Assembly (NCBI GenBank): GCA_017992695.1
Contig: JAGOOC010000017.1
Coordinates: 1-53,697 of the forward strand
Length of the DNA: 53,697 nt
Direction of reading: 5' to 3'
DNA from: Bacteroides sp.
GTDB lineage: Bacteria; Bacteroidota; Bacteroidia; Bacteroidales; Bacteroidaceae
A model generated the notes under the pieces. It saw nothing but the letters and a program-made list of their open reading frames with translations. It was not told the origin of the DNA and made no database searches. Of this stretch, positions 8,991 through 21,154 are shown one piece after another. A program made the position numbers and the translations under genes. Each line of letters starts with the position of its first letter. Position 1 is the stretch's first letter.

Positions 8991-9165
8991 AATGTCAATT
9001 TGTCAGCCTCTGTCGTTAATCGCTGTTAACCAGTGGGTACACCTTGTTAAAAGAGGACAAAAAAGAATGACAAGAAGAATAAGTGATTGATATTTGTCGT
9101 TATTTTAACGTCGATAATGTTAAATGAAAATAGAATATTAACAAATTTACAAAGAATAAAAAGAT

Positions 9166-10686
9166 ATGAAACAAACAACAAAGAAATTTCTTGGAGTAGG
9201 AGCTATCGTTTTGCTTAGTGCAGGTGTTGCTGGTCTTACTACCTATGGCTTGACGCGATCAGATAGCCGTGATTTATCTTACAATGAAGTGTTTGAGCAA
9301 AATTCGAATGTACGTCTTGCTGCGTATGACGCAACTAAATCTCAACCAATCGATTTTACACAAGCTGCAGAAAGCTCGTTGCACGCAGTGGTACATATTA
9401 AATCGACTCAATTGGCTAAAAGTCAAGCTCAGCAGGGAGGTGAAATGGACATCTTCGAATACTTCTTCGGAGGACGTGGAGGCGGACAACGCCAGCAGGC
9501 TCAAGCACAACCGCGCGTTGGTTTCGGATCGGGGGTAATTATATCGAAAGATGGATACATTGTGACCAACAATCACGTGATTGATGGGGCCGATGAGATT
9601 AGTGTGAAACTGAACGATAATCGCGAGTTTAAAGGTCGCATCATTGGTACCGATCCAAGTACAGACCTTGCATTGATTAAAGTTGAAGAGAATGATCTTC
9701 CGACCATTCCGGTTGGCGATTCGGATGCGTTGAAAGTAGGCGAATGGGTGTTGGCAGTAGGTAACCCGTTTAACCTTACCTCAACAGTAACCGCTGGTAT
9801 TGTAAGTGCAAAAGCTCGTTCGTTGGGCGCAAGCGGAGGTATTGAGTCGTTCATCCAAACCGATGCGGCCATTAACCAAGGTAACAGTGGTGGTGCGTTG
9901 GTCAGTGCTAGAGGAGAATTGGTCGGCATCAATGCCATGCTTTCTTCTCCCACGGGCGCATACGCTGGCTATGGCTTTGCTATCCCTACAAGTATCATGA
10001 CTAAGGTTGTGGCTGACTTGAAACAATTTGGAACTGTACAACGTGCTTTATTAGGCATTAAAGGTAGCTCGCTTGCCAATGATCGCTATATGGGCGAAGA
10101 GGTGAGCAAAGAGTTGCAGAAGAAAGCCAAAGAGCTAGGCGTTGTTGATGGCGTGTTGATTGCCGAAGTAGTTGAAGGTGGTTCTGCAGCCGGTGCCGAT
10201 GTCAAAGTTGACGACGTTATTGTGGGTATCGATGGTAAAAAAGTGCGTACCTTTGCCGATTTGCAAGAGGCTTTGGCTACTCATCGTCCGGGCGATAAGG
10301 TAACAGTGAAATTGATTCGTGATAAGAAAGAGAAAAGTGTAACCATTACGTTGAAGAACGAGCAAGGCACTACGAAGATTGTAAAAGAGGCAGGAATGGA
10401 TATTCTTGGTGCTGCCTTCAAGGAAATGTCACCTGAAGTGAAGAAACAGCTCAACCTAGGCTATGGCATCGAGGTCGCCGGGGTAAGTGGCGGTAAAATG
10501 GGCGAAGCCGGTATTCGCAAAGGATTTATTATTCTGAAAGTGAATAACCAACCGATGCGTAAGGTGAGCGACCTAGAGGAAGTAATGAAGGCAGCTGTGA
10601 AGTCTCCAGACCAGGTACTATTCCTTACCGGTATGTTCCCGTCGGGCAAACGTGCCAATTATGCGATTGATTTGAGCCAGGAATAA
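9166..10686 (+). CDS. degQ: HtrA/DegQ-family periplasmic serine protease
   Basis: A 506-residue Do-type protease. An N-terminal hydrophobic segment (about 8-29) exports or anchors it. The trypsin-like domain spans about 65-280 with catalytic His137 (TNNHVIDGA), Asp167 (STDLALIKV) and Ser241 (QGNSGGAL). Two PDZ domains follow (about 290-395 and 405-500). A glycine/glutamine-rich loop (about 90-115) precedes the catalytic domain, as in DegP/DegQ. Role: degradation and refolding of misfolded envelope proteins. It is followed by a clear terminator and then rpoD. Whether it is closer to DegP or DegQ cannot be settled by reading, so the symbol is tentative. Confidence 0.93.
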   Translation: MKQTTKKFLGVGAIVLLSAGVAGLTTYGLTRSDSRDLSYNEVFEQNSNVRLAAYDATKSQPIDFTQAAESSLHAVVHIKSTQLAKSQAQQGGEMDIFEYFFGGRGGGQRQQAQAQPRVGFGSGVIISKDGYIVTNNHVIDGADEISVKLNDNREFKGRIIGTDPSTDLALIKVEENDLPTIPVGDSDALKVGEWVLAVGNPFNLTSTVTAGIVSAKARSLGASGGIESFIQTDAAINQGNSGGALVSARGELVGINAMLSSPTGAYAGYGFAIPTSIMTKVVADLKQFGTVQRALLGIKGSSLANDRYMGEEVSKELQKKAKELGVVDGVLIAEVVEGGSAAGADVKVDDVIVGIDGKKVRTFADLQEALATHRPGDKVTVKLIRDKKEKSVTITLKNEQGTTKIVKEAGMDILGAAFKEMSPEVKKQLNLGYGIEVAGVSGGKMGEAGIRKGFIILKVNNQPMRKVSDLEEVMKAAVKSPDQVLFLTGMFPSGKRANYAIDLSQE

Positions 10687-10721
10687 CACATGAACTCCTA
10701 AATCGAATAAAGGAAAGTGAA

Positions 10722-10756
10722 AAAGAGTGCTGATCGTCAACTAGTCGGCACTCTTT
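10722..10756 (+). terminator. Intrinsic terminator after the HtrA gene
   Basis: AAAGAGTGC (10722-10730) pairs with GCACTCTTT (10748-10756), followed by ATTGTTC. It separates the protease gene from rpoD. Confidence 0.75.
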
Positions 10757-10823
10757 ATTGTTCTATCACTATAACTAAGAGAGAAAGTTATGACAAGATG
10801 GTTCATTAATGGATAGTTTTTTG

Positions 10824-10831
10824 TAACTTTG
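10824..10831 (+). promoter_or_regulatory. -7 promoter box for rpoD
   Basis: TAACTTTG matches TAnnTTTG and lies 23 bp before the rpoD ATG, giving a very short leader. Confidence 0.6.
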
Positions 10832-10854
10832 CACTCCAAATCTGTTTTATAAGA

Positions 10855-11715
10855 ATGAGACAACTAAAGATTACCAAAAGTATCACTAACAGAGAGAGTG
10901 CATCTCTTGACAAGTATCTACAGGAAATCGGTCGTGAAGACCTCATTACTGTGGAGGAAGAGGTAGAACTCGCTCAACGCATTCGCAAAGGTGACCGTGT
11001 AGCACTAGAAAAATTGACACGTGCCAATTTACGCTTCGTCGTATCTGTAGCCAAACAGTACCAAAATCAAGGTTTGAGTCTGCCCGACTTAATTAATGAG
11101 GGCAACTTAGGGCTGATAAAGGCTGCCGAGAAGTTTGATGAGACACGTGGATTTAAATTCATCAGTTATGCTGTATGGTGGATTCGCCAGTCTATTTTGC
11201 AAGCACTTGCAGAACAGTCGCGTATTGTGCGTCTTCCGCTGAATCAAGTAGGTTCGCTAAACAAAATAAGCAAAGCCTTTTCTAAATTCGAGCAGGAAAA
11301 TGAACGACGCCCATCGCCAGAAGAGTTGGCTGACGAATTAGATATTCCAGTTGAAAAAATCACTGATACACTGAAAGTATCCGGCCGTCATATTTCGGTA
11401 GATGCTCCTTTTGTGGAAGGAGAAGACAATAGCTTGCTAGATGTGTTGGTCAATGACGATTCGCCAATGGCCGATCGCGCGCTGGTTAATGAATCTCTTG
11501 CGAAGGAAATTGATAGAGCTCTTTCTACGTTAACCGATAGAGAAAAAGAGATCATACAGATGTTTTTCGGTATCGGACAACAAGAAATGACATTAGAAGA
11601 AATCGGCGATAAGTTTGGTCTCACACGTGAGCGCGTTCGTCAGATTAAAGAAAAAGCAATCAGAAGATTAAGACAAAGTAATCGTAGCAAATTGCTCAAA
11701 TCGTACTTGGGATAA
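10855..11715 (+). CDS. rpoD: RNA polymerase primary sigma factor, sigma-70 family
   Basis: A 286-residue primary sigma factor of Bacteroidetes type. It begins almost directly with region 1.2 ([20 protein letters not shown], 18-37) and lacks the long acidic region 1.1 and non-conserved region of proteobacterial RpoD. Region 2 contains [22 protein letters not shown] and [15 protein letters not shown]. Region 3 lies at about 140-210. Region 4 ([28 protein letters not shown], about 245-272 in all) binds the -35 equivalent. This factor recognises the TTTG/TAnnTTTG promoters found across the window. It is transcribed alone, between two terminators. Confidence 0.97.
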   Translation: MRQLKITKSITNRESASLDKYLQEIGREDLITVEEEVELAQRIRKGDRVALEKLTRANLRFVVSVAKQYQNQGLSLPDLINEGNLGLIKAAEKFDETRGFKFISYAVWWIRQSILQALAEQSRIVRLPLNQVGSLNKISKAFSKFEQENERRPSPEELADELDIPVEKITDTLKVSGRHISVDAPFVEGEDNSLLDVLVNDDSPMADRALVNESLAKEIDRALSTLTDREKEIIQMFFGIGQQEMTLEEIGDKFGLTRERVRQIKEKAIRRLRQSNRSKLLKSYLG

Positions 11716-11744
11716 GACGATATTCAGTTTTCGAAAAAGAATGG

Positions 11745-11812
11745 AATCCATGTAAATGACATCCTTTAGCTTTAGGACTAAAAAGATGTACTTACATGGA
11801 TTTTCTTTATTC
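11745..11812 (+). terminator. Strong intrinsic terminator after rpoD
   Basis: The stem AATCCATGTAA...ACATC (11745-11763) pairs with GATGTACTTACATGGATT (11785-11802) with one small internal mismatch, followed by a T-rich tract. The stem is long and AT-rich. Confidence 0.8.
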
Positions 11813-11823
11813 ATTTTTTTTGT

Positions 11824-11831
11824 TACCTTTG
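11824..11831 (+). promoter_or_regulatory. -7 promoter box for the small exported protein gene
   Basis: TACCTTTG matches TAnnTTTG and lies 25 bp before the ATG at 11857. Confidence 0.55.
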
Positions 11832-11856
11832 TCGCAACATATTAACTTATTAACTG

Positions 11857-12261
11857 ATGAAATACGTAAAAATACTAGCCGCAGTTGCACTCATTTTCAC
11901 TATGTGCTCTGCTTTCTCATTCAAAAAAAGTGCTTCTAATAAGCCGGTTTATGCCTTTGGTATTTCGGCTTCTTTTACCGATACAGTGGTTTACTACACC
12001 GACATTCAGTTGCTCGACAGCATACGTCTGGATAAACATGGTTTTTTGCCACATCGTGATTTGTACTCTTATCAATTGAAAAACTACTTGGAGCTTGAAA
12101 TGAGTAAACCCAATCGCACCTGCATGATTTACTTTTCAGAAAACAAAAGCAAGCTCGAAAAAGAAGCGTCGAAAATGATGAGTAAGTATAAAAAGAATAA
12201 AACGAATGTTTTAGACAAAATAAACAGTGAAAAGTTCCGTTTCACAAAACCCGAAGAGTAG
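11857..12261 (+). CDS. Small exported protein of unknown function
   Basis: A 134-residue protein with an N-terminal signal sequence (about residues 1-20, MKYVKILAAVALIFTMCSAF). The mature part is mixed alpha/beta and ends in a lysine-rich helix (KSKLEKEASKMMSKYKKNK). I do not recognise a named family. It has its own promoter box and is followed 52 bp later by a clostripain-like lipoprotein gene on the same strand, so they may be co-transcribed. It is probably periplasmic. The reading frame is well formed and is supported by the -7 box 25 bp upstream. Confidence 0.75.
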   Translation: MKYVKILAAVALIFTMCSAFSFKKSASNKPVYAFGISASFTDTVVYYTDIQLLDSIRLDKHGFLPHRDLYSYQLKNYLELEMSKPNRTCMIYFSENKSKLEKEASKMMSKYKKNKTNVLDKINSEKFRFTKPEE

Positions 12262-12313
12262 GTTAAGCGTTCCACTCTTTTATGCTTTGTTCTACCCTTT
12301 TATGCTTGCGCTT

Positions 12314-13528
12314 ATGAAATTCAAAACGACTGCGCTTTGTCTGTGCCTGATGAATTTATTCTGGGCATGCGGACCAACTGCCGAGCTTCCCGAACCTCCT
12401 AATCCCAATCCTGCACCCGAGTTGGCAAATCGTACTGTGCTTGCCTATGTGCTAGCCGACAATTCGCTAACCTCTTTTTCGTTAACCGATTTGGATGAAA
12501 TGCTCGAGGGGATAAAAACGGTTGATACGAAGCAGAATAACTTGATTGTGTACATGGACCGTAGGGATGGCGGCACTTCCCAACTGATTCGGATTTGTCG
12601 AAACTCGAACGGGGAGATTATCAAAGACACGATTCAAACGTATGAAGCTTCGCGCAACTCGGTAGGAATAAATGAAATGGAACAGGTGTTTACCTATACC
12701 GTTGATCATTTCCCGGCCCAAGGTTATGGTCTTGTTTTGTGGTCGCATGGAGATGGCTGGATTCCTTATTCGAATACCAAGACGCGTTGGATTGGACAAG
12801 ATGAAAACAAAGGAACCATGGATAAGCGGTTGAATATTGACGAGCTACACACCGTTTTAAAATCAATACCTCGGCTCGATTTTCTGCTCTTTGATGCTTG
12901 CTACATGCAGTCGATCGAGGTCGCTTATGAGTTGCGCGATTGTGCCGACTACTTTATCGGTTCTCCTACCGAGATTCCCGGTCCGGGTGCTCCTTATCAG
13001 ATGGTAGTTCCTGCCCTGTTTGCTGTTTCTGCTCCTGAAACACATACTCTTTCAAGTTCTATCGCTTCGGCTTACTTCGATTACTATAAGAATAAATACA
13101 CAGGAGCTTTCCCCTCCGATGACAATTGGGTAGGTGGAGTTTCCATGTCTGTCATTCAAAGCAATAAATTGGATGCACTGGCAAGTGCCACTCGTGAGTT
13201 ATCAATTTATTCTCAACCCGGCATTAATCGAATGGAAATTTTGTGCTATGATCCACTTCGAGAACGCAACTATTACGATATGGATCAAGTTATGAAGGCA
13301 ACTGTAGGCGACACTCCCGCTTATCAGAACTGGAAACGTTTCTATGATGCTGCCGTGATTTACAAAGAAACAACTCTTTTGAACTACAATACATACGCTA
13401 CGGGTAGCGGAAAGATGGTTTCAATGGATGGTTTTACCGGTGTTTCTACCTATATATGGGGCAGTAACAGCAGCTATCAGAGCTATTACGAGAAGCTTTT
13501 GTGGTATCAGGATATGCAAAAGAAGTAA
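12314..13528 (+). CDS. Clostripain-like (peptidase C11) lipoprotein
   Basis: With the start at 12314 this is a 404-residue lipoprotein: a hydrophobic signal ends at Cys19 (LFWACG), followed by a proline-rich linker. The C11 catalytic dyad is visible: His145 in LWSHGDGW and Cys196 in FDACYMQS, each in the family's usual context. Clostripain enzymes cut after Arg (or Lys) and are often self-activating. Bacteroides relatives are secreted or surface proteins. An upstream in-frame GTG/ATG series reaches back into the preceding gene (12227), but the signal peptide fits only the ATG at 12302 or 12314. A 22-bp repeat array begins 22 bp after its stop. Confidence 0.85.
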   Translation: MKFKTTALCLCLMNLFWACGPTAELPEPPNPNPAPELANRTVLAYVLADNSLTSFSLTDLDEMLEGIKTVDTKQNNLIVYMDRRDGGTSQLIRICRNSNGEIIKDTIQTYEASRNSVGINEMEQVFTYTVDHFPAQGYGLVLWSHGDGWIPYSNTKTRWIGQDENKGTMDKRLNIDELHTVLKSIPRLDFLLFDACYMQSIEVAYELRDCADYFIGSPTEIPGPGAPYQMVVPALFAVSAPETHTLSSSIASAYFDYYKNKYTGAFPSDDNWVGGVSMSVIQSNKLDALASATRELSIYSQPGINRMEILCYDPLRERNYYDMDQVMKATVGDTPAYQNWKRFYDAAVIYKETTLLNYNTYATGSGKMVSMDGFTGVSTYIWGSNSSYQSYYEKLLWYQDMQKK

Positions 13529-13550
13529 GCTCTACCCTAGGTAAACAGAC

Positions 13551-13682
13551 ATTACGTCTTTTTGCAACATGCTTTATGTCTTTTTGGAACATGTTTTTCG
13601 TCTTTTGGAAACACACTTTACGACTTTTTCAAAAATACGTAAAGTGTTTGCTGTAAATAAGTTACATATTTTCACAAATTGA
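13551..13682 (+). repeat. Degenerate tandem array, 22-bp period (locus 1)
   Basis: At least four units follow at exactly 22 bp: their ACGTCTTTTT-like cores have the key G at 13556, 13578, 13600 and 13622. The core reads ACGTCTTTTTG, ATGTCTTTTTG, TCGTCTTTTGG and ACGACTTTTTC. Up to two weaker units follow, to 13682. ACACTTTACG (13613-13622) pairs perfectly with CGTAAAGTGT (13638-13647) across a 15-nt loop, so the fourth unit faces an inverted fifth one. The units are too divergent and too short for a CRISPR. The hairpin may also end transcription of the clostripain-like gene. Confidence 0.7.
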
Positions 13683-13816
13683 TATTTGAATACAGATAAT
13701 CCTTAACAGCAAGCAAGTCTGTTGTTTAAGCAACTGATTCATCTGCGGTTTTACACTAAGGAATGTTATCTTAGATAAAAAAAGGAAAACTTAGTGCATC
13801 CATAACGTTTTTTGAC

Positions 13817-13824
13817 TACATTTG
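13817..13824 (+). promoter_or_regulatory. -7 promoter box of the ATP synthase operon
   Basis: TACATTTG matches TAnnTTTG. It is the only good box between the repeat array and atpD. A TTTTTTGAC tract precedes it directly. Confidence 0.55.
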
Positions 13825-13853
13825 TAACGTTGATTGATTTTACTATTTGTCCG

Positions 13854-13888
13854 AGAAAGCGAACAAAACTCATTGCTCAACGCTTTCT
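13854..13888 (+). other. Hairpin in the ATP synthase leader
   Basis: AGAAAGCG (13854-13861) pairs with CGCTTTCT (13881-13888) in the untranslated leader. It lacks a following T run, so it is not a terminator. A role in stability or control is possible but unproven. Confidence 0.4.
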
Positions 13889-13950
13889 TATTCATATAAT
13901 AGCTAAAGCCGCAACTAACCCAACTACGAATTTAGAAAATACAACTATAA

Positions 13951-15480
<1,530 letters not shown>

Positions 15481-15497
15481 TTGAAAAACGATTGATC

Positions 15498-15734
15498 ATG
15501 AAACTAAGTATTGTATCGCCCGAAAAAGAGATATTTAACGGTGAAGTAAAGAGCGTAACGCTTCCTGGAACGATGGGTACATTCTCTATTTTGCCTCATC
15601 ACGCACCCATTGTATCGTCACTGAAGGCTGGTAAAGTAAGCTACATCACCGTAGAAGGCGAGGAGCATACACTTGATATTCATAGTGGTTTTGTAGAAAT
15701 GAGCAACGGAGAGGCCTCTGTTTGCGTTTCGTGA
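15498..15734 (+). CDS. atpC: F1Fo ATP synthase subunit epsilon, short form
   Basis: A 78-residue protein starting at the ATG 15498 (an earlier in-frame TTG gives two extra residues). It contains the N-terminal beta-sandwich domain (LSIVSPEKEIFNGEVKSVTLP, then the GTFSILPHHAPIVSSLKAG signature of epsilon) but stops before the two C-terminal helices found in the roughly 135-residue forms. Those helices normally inhibit ATP hydrolysis, so this enzyme must be controlled in another way if at all. It lies 17 bp after atpD. Confidence 0.92.
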   Translation: MKLSIVSPEKEIFNGEVKSVTLPGTMGTFSILPHHAPIVSSLKAGKVSYITVEGEEHTLDIHSGFVEMSNGEASVCVS

Positions 15735-15756
15735 GAAATCGGGAAATAGAAAAAAC

Positions 15757-16157
15757 ATGAGTATAAGCATCACACAACGTAAGTTTCTGATTTACATCAC
15801 GCTGCTGACACTGTTCTTAGGTGTAGTAGGAGGGGTGGTCTTGCAGAATCTCGTGCCCGGACGTTACTTCGAGGCTTACCCGCTGATTCCGGTTTACTTT
15901 TATCTTTATGGCATCGGTTCTGTTTTTTTGCTTGATTTCTGCCGTCGACATGCCCCCAAACGGATGGTGATGCTGTTTATGGGAATGAAGGGGTTGAAGC
16001 TCATTTTATCGATAGCGTTGCTTATCATTTACGCTATGCTCGTTCCACATTCGGCCGTAGTGTTTATGTTGACGTTTATCGTCTTCTACCTGTGCTATTT
16101 GATTTTTGAAAGCTGGTTTTTTTTCGTTTTCGAAAGGAACGAGAAGTTAAAAAAGAA

Positions 16158-16161
<4 letters not shown>
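15757..16161 (+). CDS. Small integral membrane protein of the ATP synthase operon (AtpI position)
   Basis: A 134-residue protein with four predicted membrane helices and a basic C-terminus (RNEKLKKK). It sits where AtpI is found in other operons, just before atpB, with which it overlaps by 4 bp. Sequence similarity to AtpI cannot be judged by eye. By position it may help assemble the c-ring or serve as a Mg or Ca channel, as proposed for AtpI/AtpZ. Co-transcription is supported by the overlap; the function is inference. Confidence 0.75.
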
Positions 16162-17556
<1,395 letters not shown>

Positions 17557-17571
17557 AAAAAGAAAAGGCCT

Positions 17572-18069
17572 ATGTCATTGTTATTACCCGAAAGTGGTCT
17601 GATATTCTGGATGTTCCTTACGTTCGGCATTGTGTTCGGTATACTGGCGAAGTACGGCTTTCCTGTCATCATCAAGATGGTAGAGGGGCGTAAAACGTAC
17701 ATTGATCAGTCATTGGAGGTTGCCAAAGAGGCTAACGCCCAATTGCTGCGACTCAAAGCAGAAGGTGATGCGATTATGGCTGCCGCTAACCGGGAGCAGG
17801 GACGTATTATGAAAGAGGCCATGCAGGAGCGTGGAAAAATTATTCACGAAGCCCGCACCCAGGCAGCGATAGCCGGACAGAAGGAACTGGAGGAGGTGAA
17901 GCTGCAAATTCAGAAAGAAAAGGAAGATGCCATTCGCGACATTCGTCGCCAGGTAGCGATGCTCTCGGTCGATATTGCCGAGAAGGTCATCCGTAAAAAT
18001 CTGAATGAAACGAGTGAGCAGATGGAAATGATTGACCGGATGCTCGAAGAGGTGTTGAATAAGAATTAA
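17572..18069 (+). CDS. atpF: F1Fo ATP synthase subunit b
   Basis: A 165-residue peripheral-stalk subunit: one N-terminal membrane helix (about residues 8-27) and a long charged coiled coil (about 35-160) rich in Glu, Lys, Arg and Ala. It has the usual length for the family and spacing of 15 bp to atpE and 6 bp to atpH. Confidence 0.95.
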   Translation: MSLLLPESGLIFWMFLTFGIVFGILAKYGFPVIIKMVEGRKTYIDQSLEVAKEANAQLLRLKAEGDAIMAAANREQGRIMKEAMQERGKIIHEARTQAAIAGQKELEEVKLQIQKEKEDAIRDIRRQVAMLSVDIAEKVIRKNLNETSEQMEMIDRMLEEVLNKN

Positions 18070-18075
18070 TAGAAT

Positions 18076-18636
18076 ATGGAAGTAGGAGTCATCTCAATGC
18101 GTTATGCTAAAGCGCTGATTGAATATGCCAAAGACAAAGGGGTGGAAGACCGGATCTACGACGAATGTCAGATGCTGAGTTACTCTTTTCTCTTGGAGCC
18201 TAGTTTGCGCAAAGCACTGGACAGCCCCATTCTTGAACTGAAAGAAAAGTATGCGCTGATTTGTATAGCTGCCGACGGCGATCAGCCTTCGTCTAGGGAG
18301 TTTAACCGATTTATCAGTTTGGTGTTGAGGCAAAAACGCGAGGGATACCTTCAATTCATGTGTTTGATGTATATCGATCTGTATCGCAAGCTTAAGCACA
18401 TCGGTGTGGGCAAACTCACTACTGCTGTGCCGGTAAATAGAGAAACCGAAGAGCGTATTCGAGAAACGGCTGCACACATGCTGCATGTTCGTATGGAGAT
18501 GAGTACAGTCGTTGACCCCTCTATTGAGGGTGGTTTTATCTTCGATATCAACGATTACCGACTCGATGCCAGCATTGCTACGCAATTGAAGCGAGTGAAG
18601 CAACAATTTATTGATAAGAACAAAAGAATTGTATAG
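18076..18636 (+). CDS. atpH: F1Fo ATP synthase subunit delta
   Basis: A 186-residue delta subunit with the N-terminal helical bundle ([17 protein letters not shown]) and the C-terminal signature [24 protein letters not shown], the usual delta/OSCP tail. It joins subunit b to the top of F1. The gap to atpA is only 2 bp, which suggests translational coupling. Confidence 0.95.
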   Translation: MEVGVISMRYAKALIEYAKDKGVEDRIYDECQMLSYSFLLEPSLRKALDSPILELKEKYALICIAADGDQPSSREFNRFISLVLRQKREGYLQFMCLMYIDLYRKLKHIGVGKLTTAVPVNRETEERIRETAAHMLHVRMEMSTVVDPSIEGGFIFDINDYRLDASIATQLKRVKQQFIDKNKRIV

Positions 18637-18638
18637 TC

Positions 18639-20222
18639 ATGTCAGAAAATATAAAAGTAAGCGAAGTATCCGACATTTTACGTCGGCAGCTTGAGGGAAT
18701 CGATACCCGTATACAGCTGGATGAGATTGGTACGGTGCTGCAAGTCAGTGATGGCGTGGCGCGTATCTACGGCCTGCGAAATGCCGAAGCAAACGAGTTG
18801 CTCGAGTTCGATAATGGCATCAAAGCCATTGTGATGAATCTCGAGGAGGATAATGTGGGTGCCGTATTGCTTGGACCAACCGATCGCATTAAAGAGGGCT
18901 TTGTAGTAAAGCGCACTAAGCGCATTGCCTCTATTCATGTAGGAGAGGGGATGCTTGGCCGAGTAATCGACCCGTTGGGCGAACCGCTCGATGGTAAAGG
19001 AGCCATTGGTGGAAAACTCTACGAGATGCCGCTTGAACGCAAAGCACCGGGAGTTATCTTTCGCCAACCGGTGAATCAACCTTTACAGACAGGTCTCAAA
19101 GCGATAGATGCGATGATTCCCATCGGTCGCGGACAACGCGAGCTTATTATTGGCGACCGCCAAACCGGAAAGACAGCGATTGCCATTGATACCATTATTA
19201 ATCAGCGAGCAAACTTTGAAGCTGGGAACCCGGTTTACTGCATCTACGTGGCCATTGGGCAAAAAGGTTCTACCGTTGCCTCTATTGTCAACACCTTGCG
19301 TCAACACGGTGCTATGGATTATACGGTGGTGGTAGCTGCTACAGCAGGTGATCCTGCTGCTTTGCAGTACTTCTCTCCCTTTGCCGGAGCGGCTATTGGT
19401 GAGTTTTTCCGTGATACCGGCCGTGATGCATTGGTTGTATACGATGACCTCTCTAAACAGGCGGTTTCGTATCGCGAAGTCTCTCTGATTCTCCGCCGTC
19501 CTTCCGGACGTGAAGCTTATCCGGGAGATATCTTTTACCTGCATTCTCGTTTGTTGGAGCGTGCTGCAAAAATAATCAGTCAAGAAGAGGTGGCTCGCGA
19601 GATGAACGACCTACCCGAAAGCATTCGCCACCTGGTTAAAGGAGGGGGGTCGCTTACTGCACTTCCCATCATCGAAACGCAGGCAGGTGACGTATCGGCC
19701 TATATTCCTACAAATGTAATTTCGATTACCGACGGACAGATTTTTCTCGATACCGACCTTTTCAACCAAGGCAATCGTCCGGCAATCAATGTCGGCATTT
19801 CGGTTTCGCGCGTAGGGGGTAATGCACAGATCAAAGCCATGAAGACAGTGGCCGGAACACTTAAAATAGATCAGGCACAGTTTCGAGAGCTTGAGGCTTT
19901 CTCGAAATTTAGTGGCGACATGGACCCCGTTACTGCATTGACTATTAATAAAGGACAAAAAAATGCCCGTTTGCTGATACAGCGTCAGTACAGCCCTGTA
20001 GCAGTAGAGAAACAGATTGCCATTCTTTACTGTGGTACGCACGGTTTGCTTCGCAACGTGCCACTCGATAAGGTTGAAGATTTTGAACGGGCTTTTCATG
20101 AACTACTTGCACTCAACCATCAAAAAGACGTGCTTGACGTGTTGAAAACGGGTGTAATTACCCCCGAAGTAGAGCGTGCAATCAAAGAGACTGCCACGTT
20201 GGTGGCTAAGCAGTTTGCGTAA
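18639..20222 (+). CDS. atpA: F1Fo ATP synthase subunit alpha
   Basis: A 527-residue non-catalytic nucleotide-binding subunit. It has the P-loop GDRQTGKT at 172-179, and the family signatures [14 protein letters not shown] and [20 protein letters not shown]. Full length compared with other alphas (about 505-530). Start at ATG 18639. Confidence 0.97.
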   Translation: MSENIKVSEVSDILRRQLEGIDTRIQLDEIGTVLQVSDGVARIYGLRNAEANELLEFDNGIKAIVMNLEEDNVGAVLLGPTDRIKEGFVVKRTKRIASIHVGEGMLGRVIDPLGEPLDGKGAIGGKLYEMPLERKAPGVIFRQPVNQPLQTGLKAIDAMIPIGRGQRELIIGDRQTGKTAIAIDTIINQRANFEAGNPVYCIYVAIGQKGSTVASIVNTLRQHGAMDYTVVVAATAGDPAALQYFSPFAGAAIGEFFRDTGRDALVVYDDLSKQAVSYREVSLILRRPSGREAYPGDIFYLHSRLLERAAKIISQEEVAREMNDLPESIRHLVKGGGSLTALPIIETQAGDVSAYIPTNVISITDGQIFLDTDLFNQGNRPAINVGISVSRVGGNAQIKAMKTVAGTLKIDQAQFRELEAFSKFSGDMDPVTALTINKGQKNARLLIQRQYSPVAVEKQIAILYCGTHGLLRNVPLDKVEDFERAFHELLALNHQKDVLDVLKTGVITPEVERAIKETATLVAKQFA

Positions 20223-20246
20223 TTCATATCTAATTCGTAATTGATT

Positions 20247-21119
20247 ATGGCTTCACTCAAGGAAATAAAAACCAGAATAAATTCGGTGCAAAGTACCCGA
20301 AAAATCACTTCAGCAATGAAGATGGTGGCTTCGGCCAAATTACATAAAGCGCAGGAAGCCATTGAGAATATGTTGCCTTACCAGCAACAGTTAACTAAAA
20401 TTCTGACTAATTTTCTCAGCGCCGATTTGCCCGTCCAATCGCCTTTTGTCGTTGAGCGTGAGTTGAAGCGGGTGGCTGTTGTTGCTTTTTCATCCAACAG
20501 CTCCTTGTGTGGTGCATACAATGCCAATGTTCAGCGTATGCTTCTTCAAACGGTAGCTGAGTATCGTGAGCTGGGGCAGGATAATATTCTCATCTTTCCC
20601 ATAGGGCGTAAAGTGGAAGAGGCATCGAATAAGATGGGATTTGCCTCACAAGGAAGTTTTCAGACGTTGGCCGATAAACCCTCTTACCTGGAAGCAGCCG
20701 CACTGGCCGAGAAGCTCATGGCGATGTATCTCGACAAAGAGATTGATCGGGTCGATCTGGTTTATCATCACTTTAAATCATCGGGTGTGCAGGAGCTTCT
20801 TCGCGTACGTTGCCTGCCTATTGACTTGAAGTCGGTATCTCAGAGTGATGAACGCGAAGAGTTGGTAAGTGACTACATCGTAGAACCATCTGCCGAACTG
20901 CTCATTGCCAACTTGATTCCTACAGTACTTTGTCAGCAGATTTTCACCGCTGCTGTCGACTCTAATGCTTCGGAACATGCTGCCCGGGTGATGGCCATGC
21001 AAATAGCTACTGACAATGCAAATGAGTTGATTCAAGAGTTGACCAAACAGTACAACAAAACGCGCCAACAGACCATTACCAACGAACTGCTTGATATTAT
21101 GGGCGGATCGATGAAATAG
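20247..21119 (+). CDS. atpG: F1Fo ATP synthase subunit gamma
   Basis: A 290-residue rotor shaft subunit. The N-terminal helix starts MASLKEIKTRINSVQSTRKI and the C-terminal helix contains AMQIATDNANELIQELTKQYN followed by NKTRQQTITNELLDI, both gamma signatures. The ATG at 20247 is preferred over an in-frame TTG at 20241. It is the last gene of the operon; no terminator is visible before the helicase gene 35 bp later, so read-through is likely. Confidence 0.96.
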   Translation: MASLKEIKTRINSVQSTRKITSAMKMVASAKLHKAQEAIENMLPYQQQLTKILTNFLSADLPVQSPFVVERELKRVAVVAFSSNSSLCGAYNANVQRMLLQTVAEYRELGQDNILIFPIGRKVEEASNKMGFASQGSFQTLADKPSYLEAAALAEKLMAMYLDKEIDRVDLVYHHFKSSGVQELLRVRCLPIDLKSVSQSDEREELVSDYIVEPSAELLIANLIPTVLCQQIFTAAVDSNASEHAARVMAMQIATDNANELIQELTKQYNKTRQQTITNELLDIMGGSMK

Positions 21120-21154
21120 TCTCTTTGTTTCTCAATATAAAGTAAATCACATTC

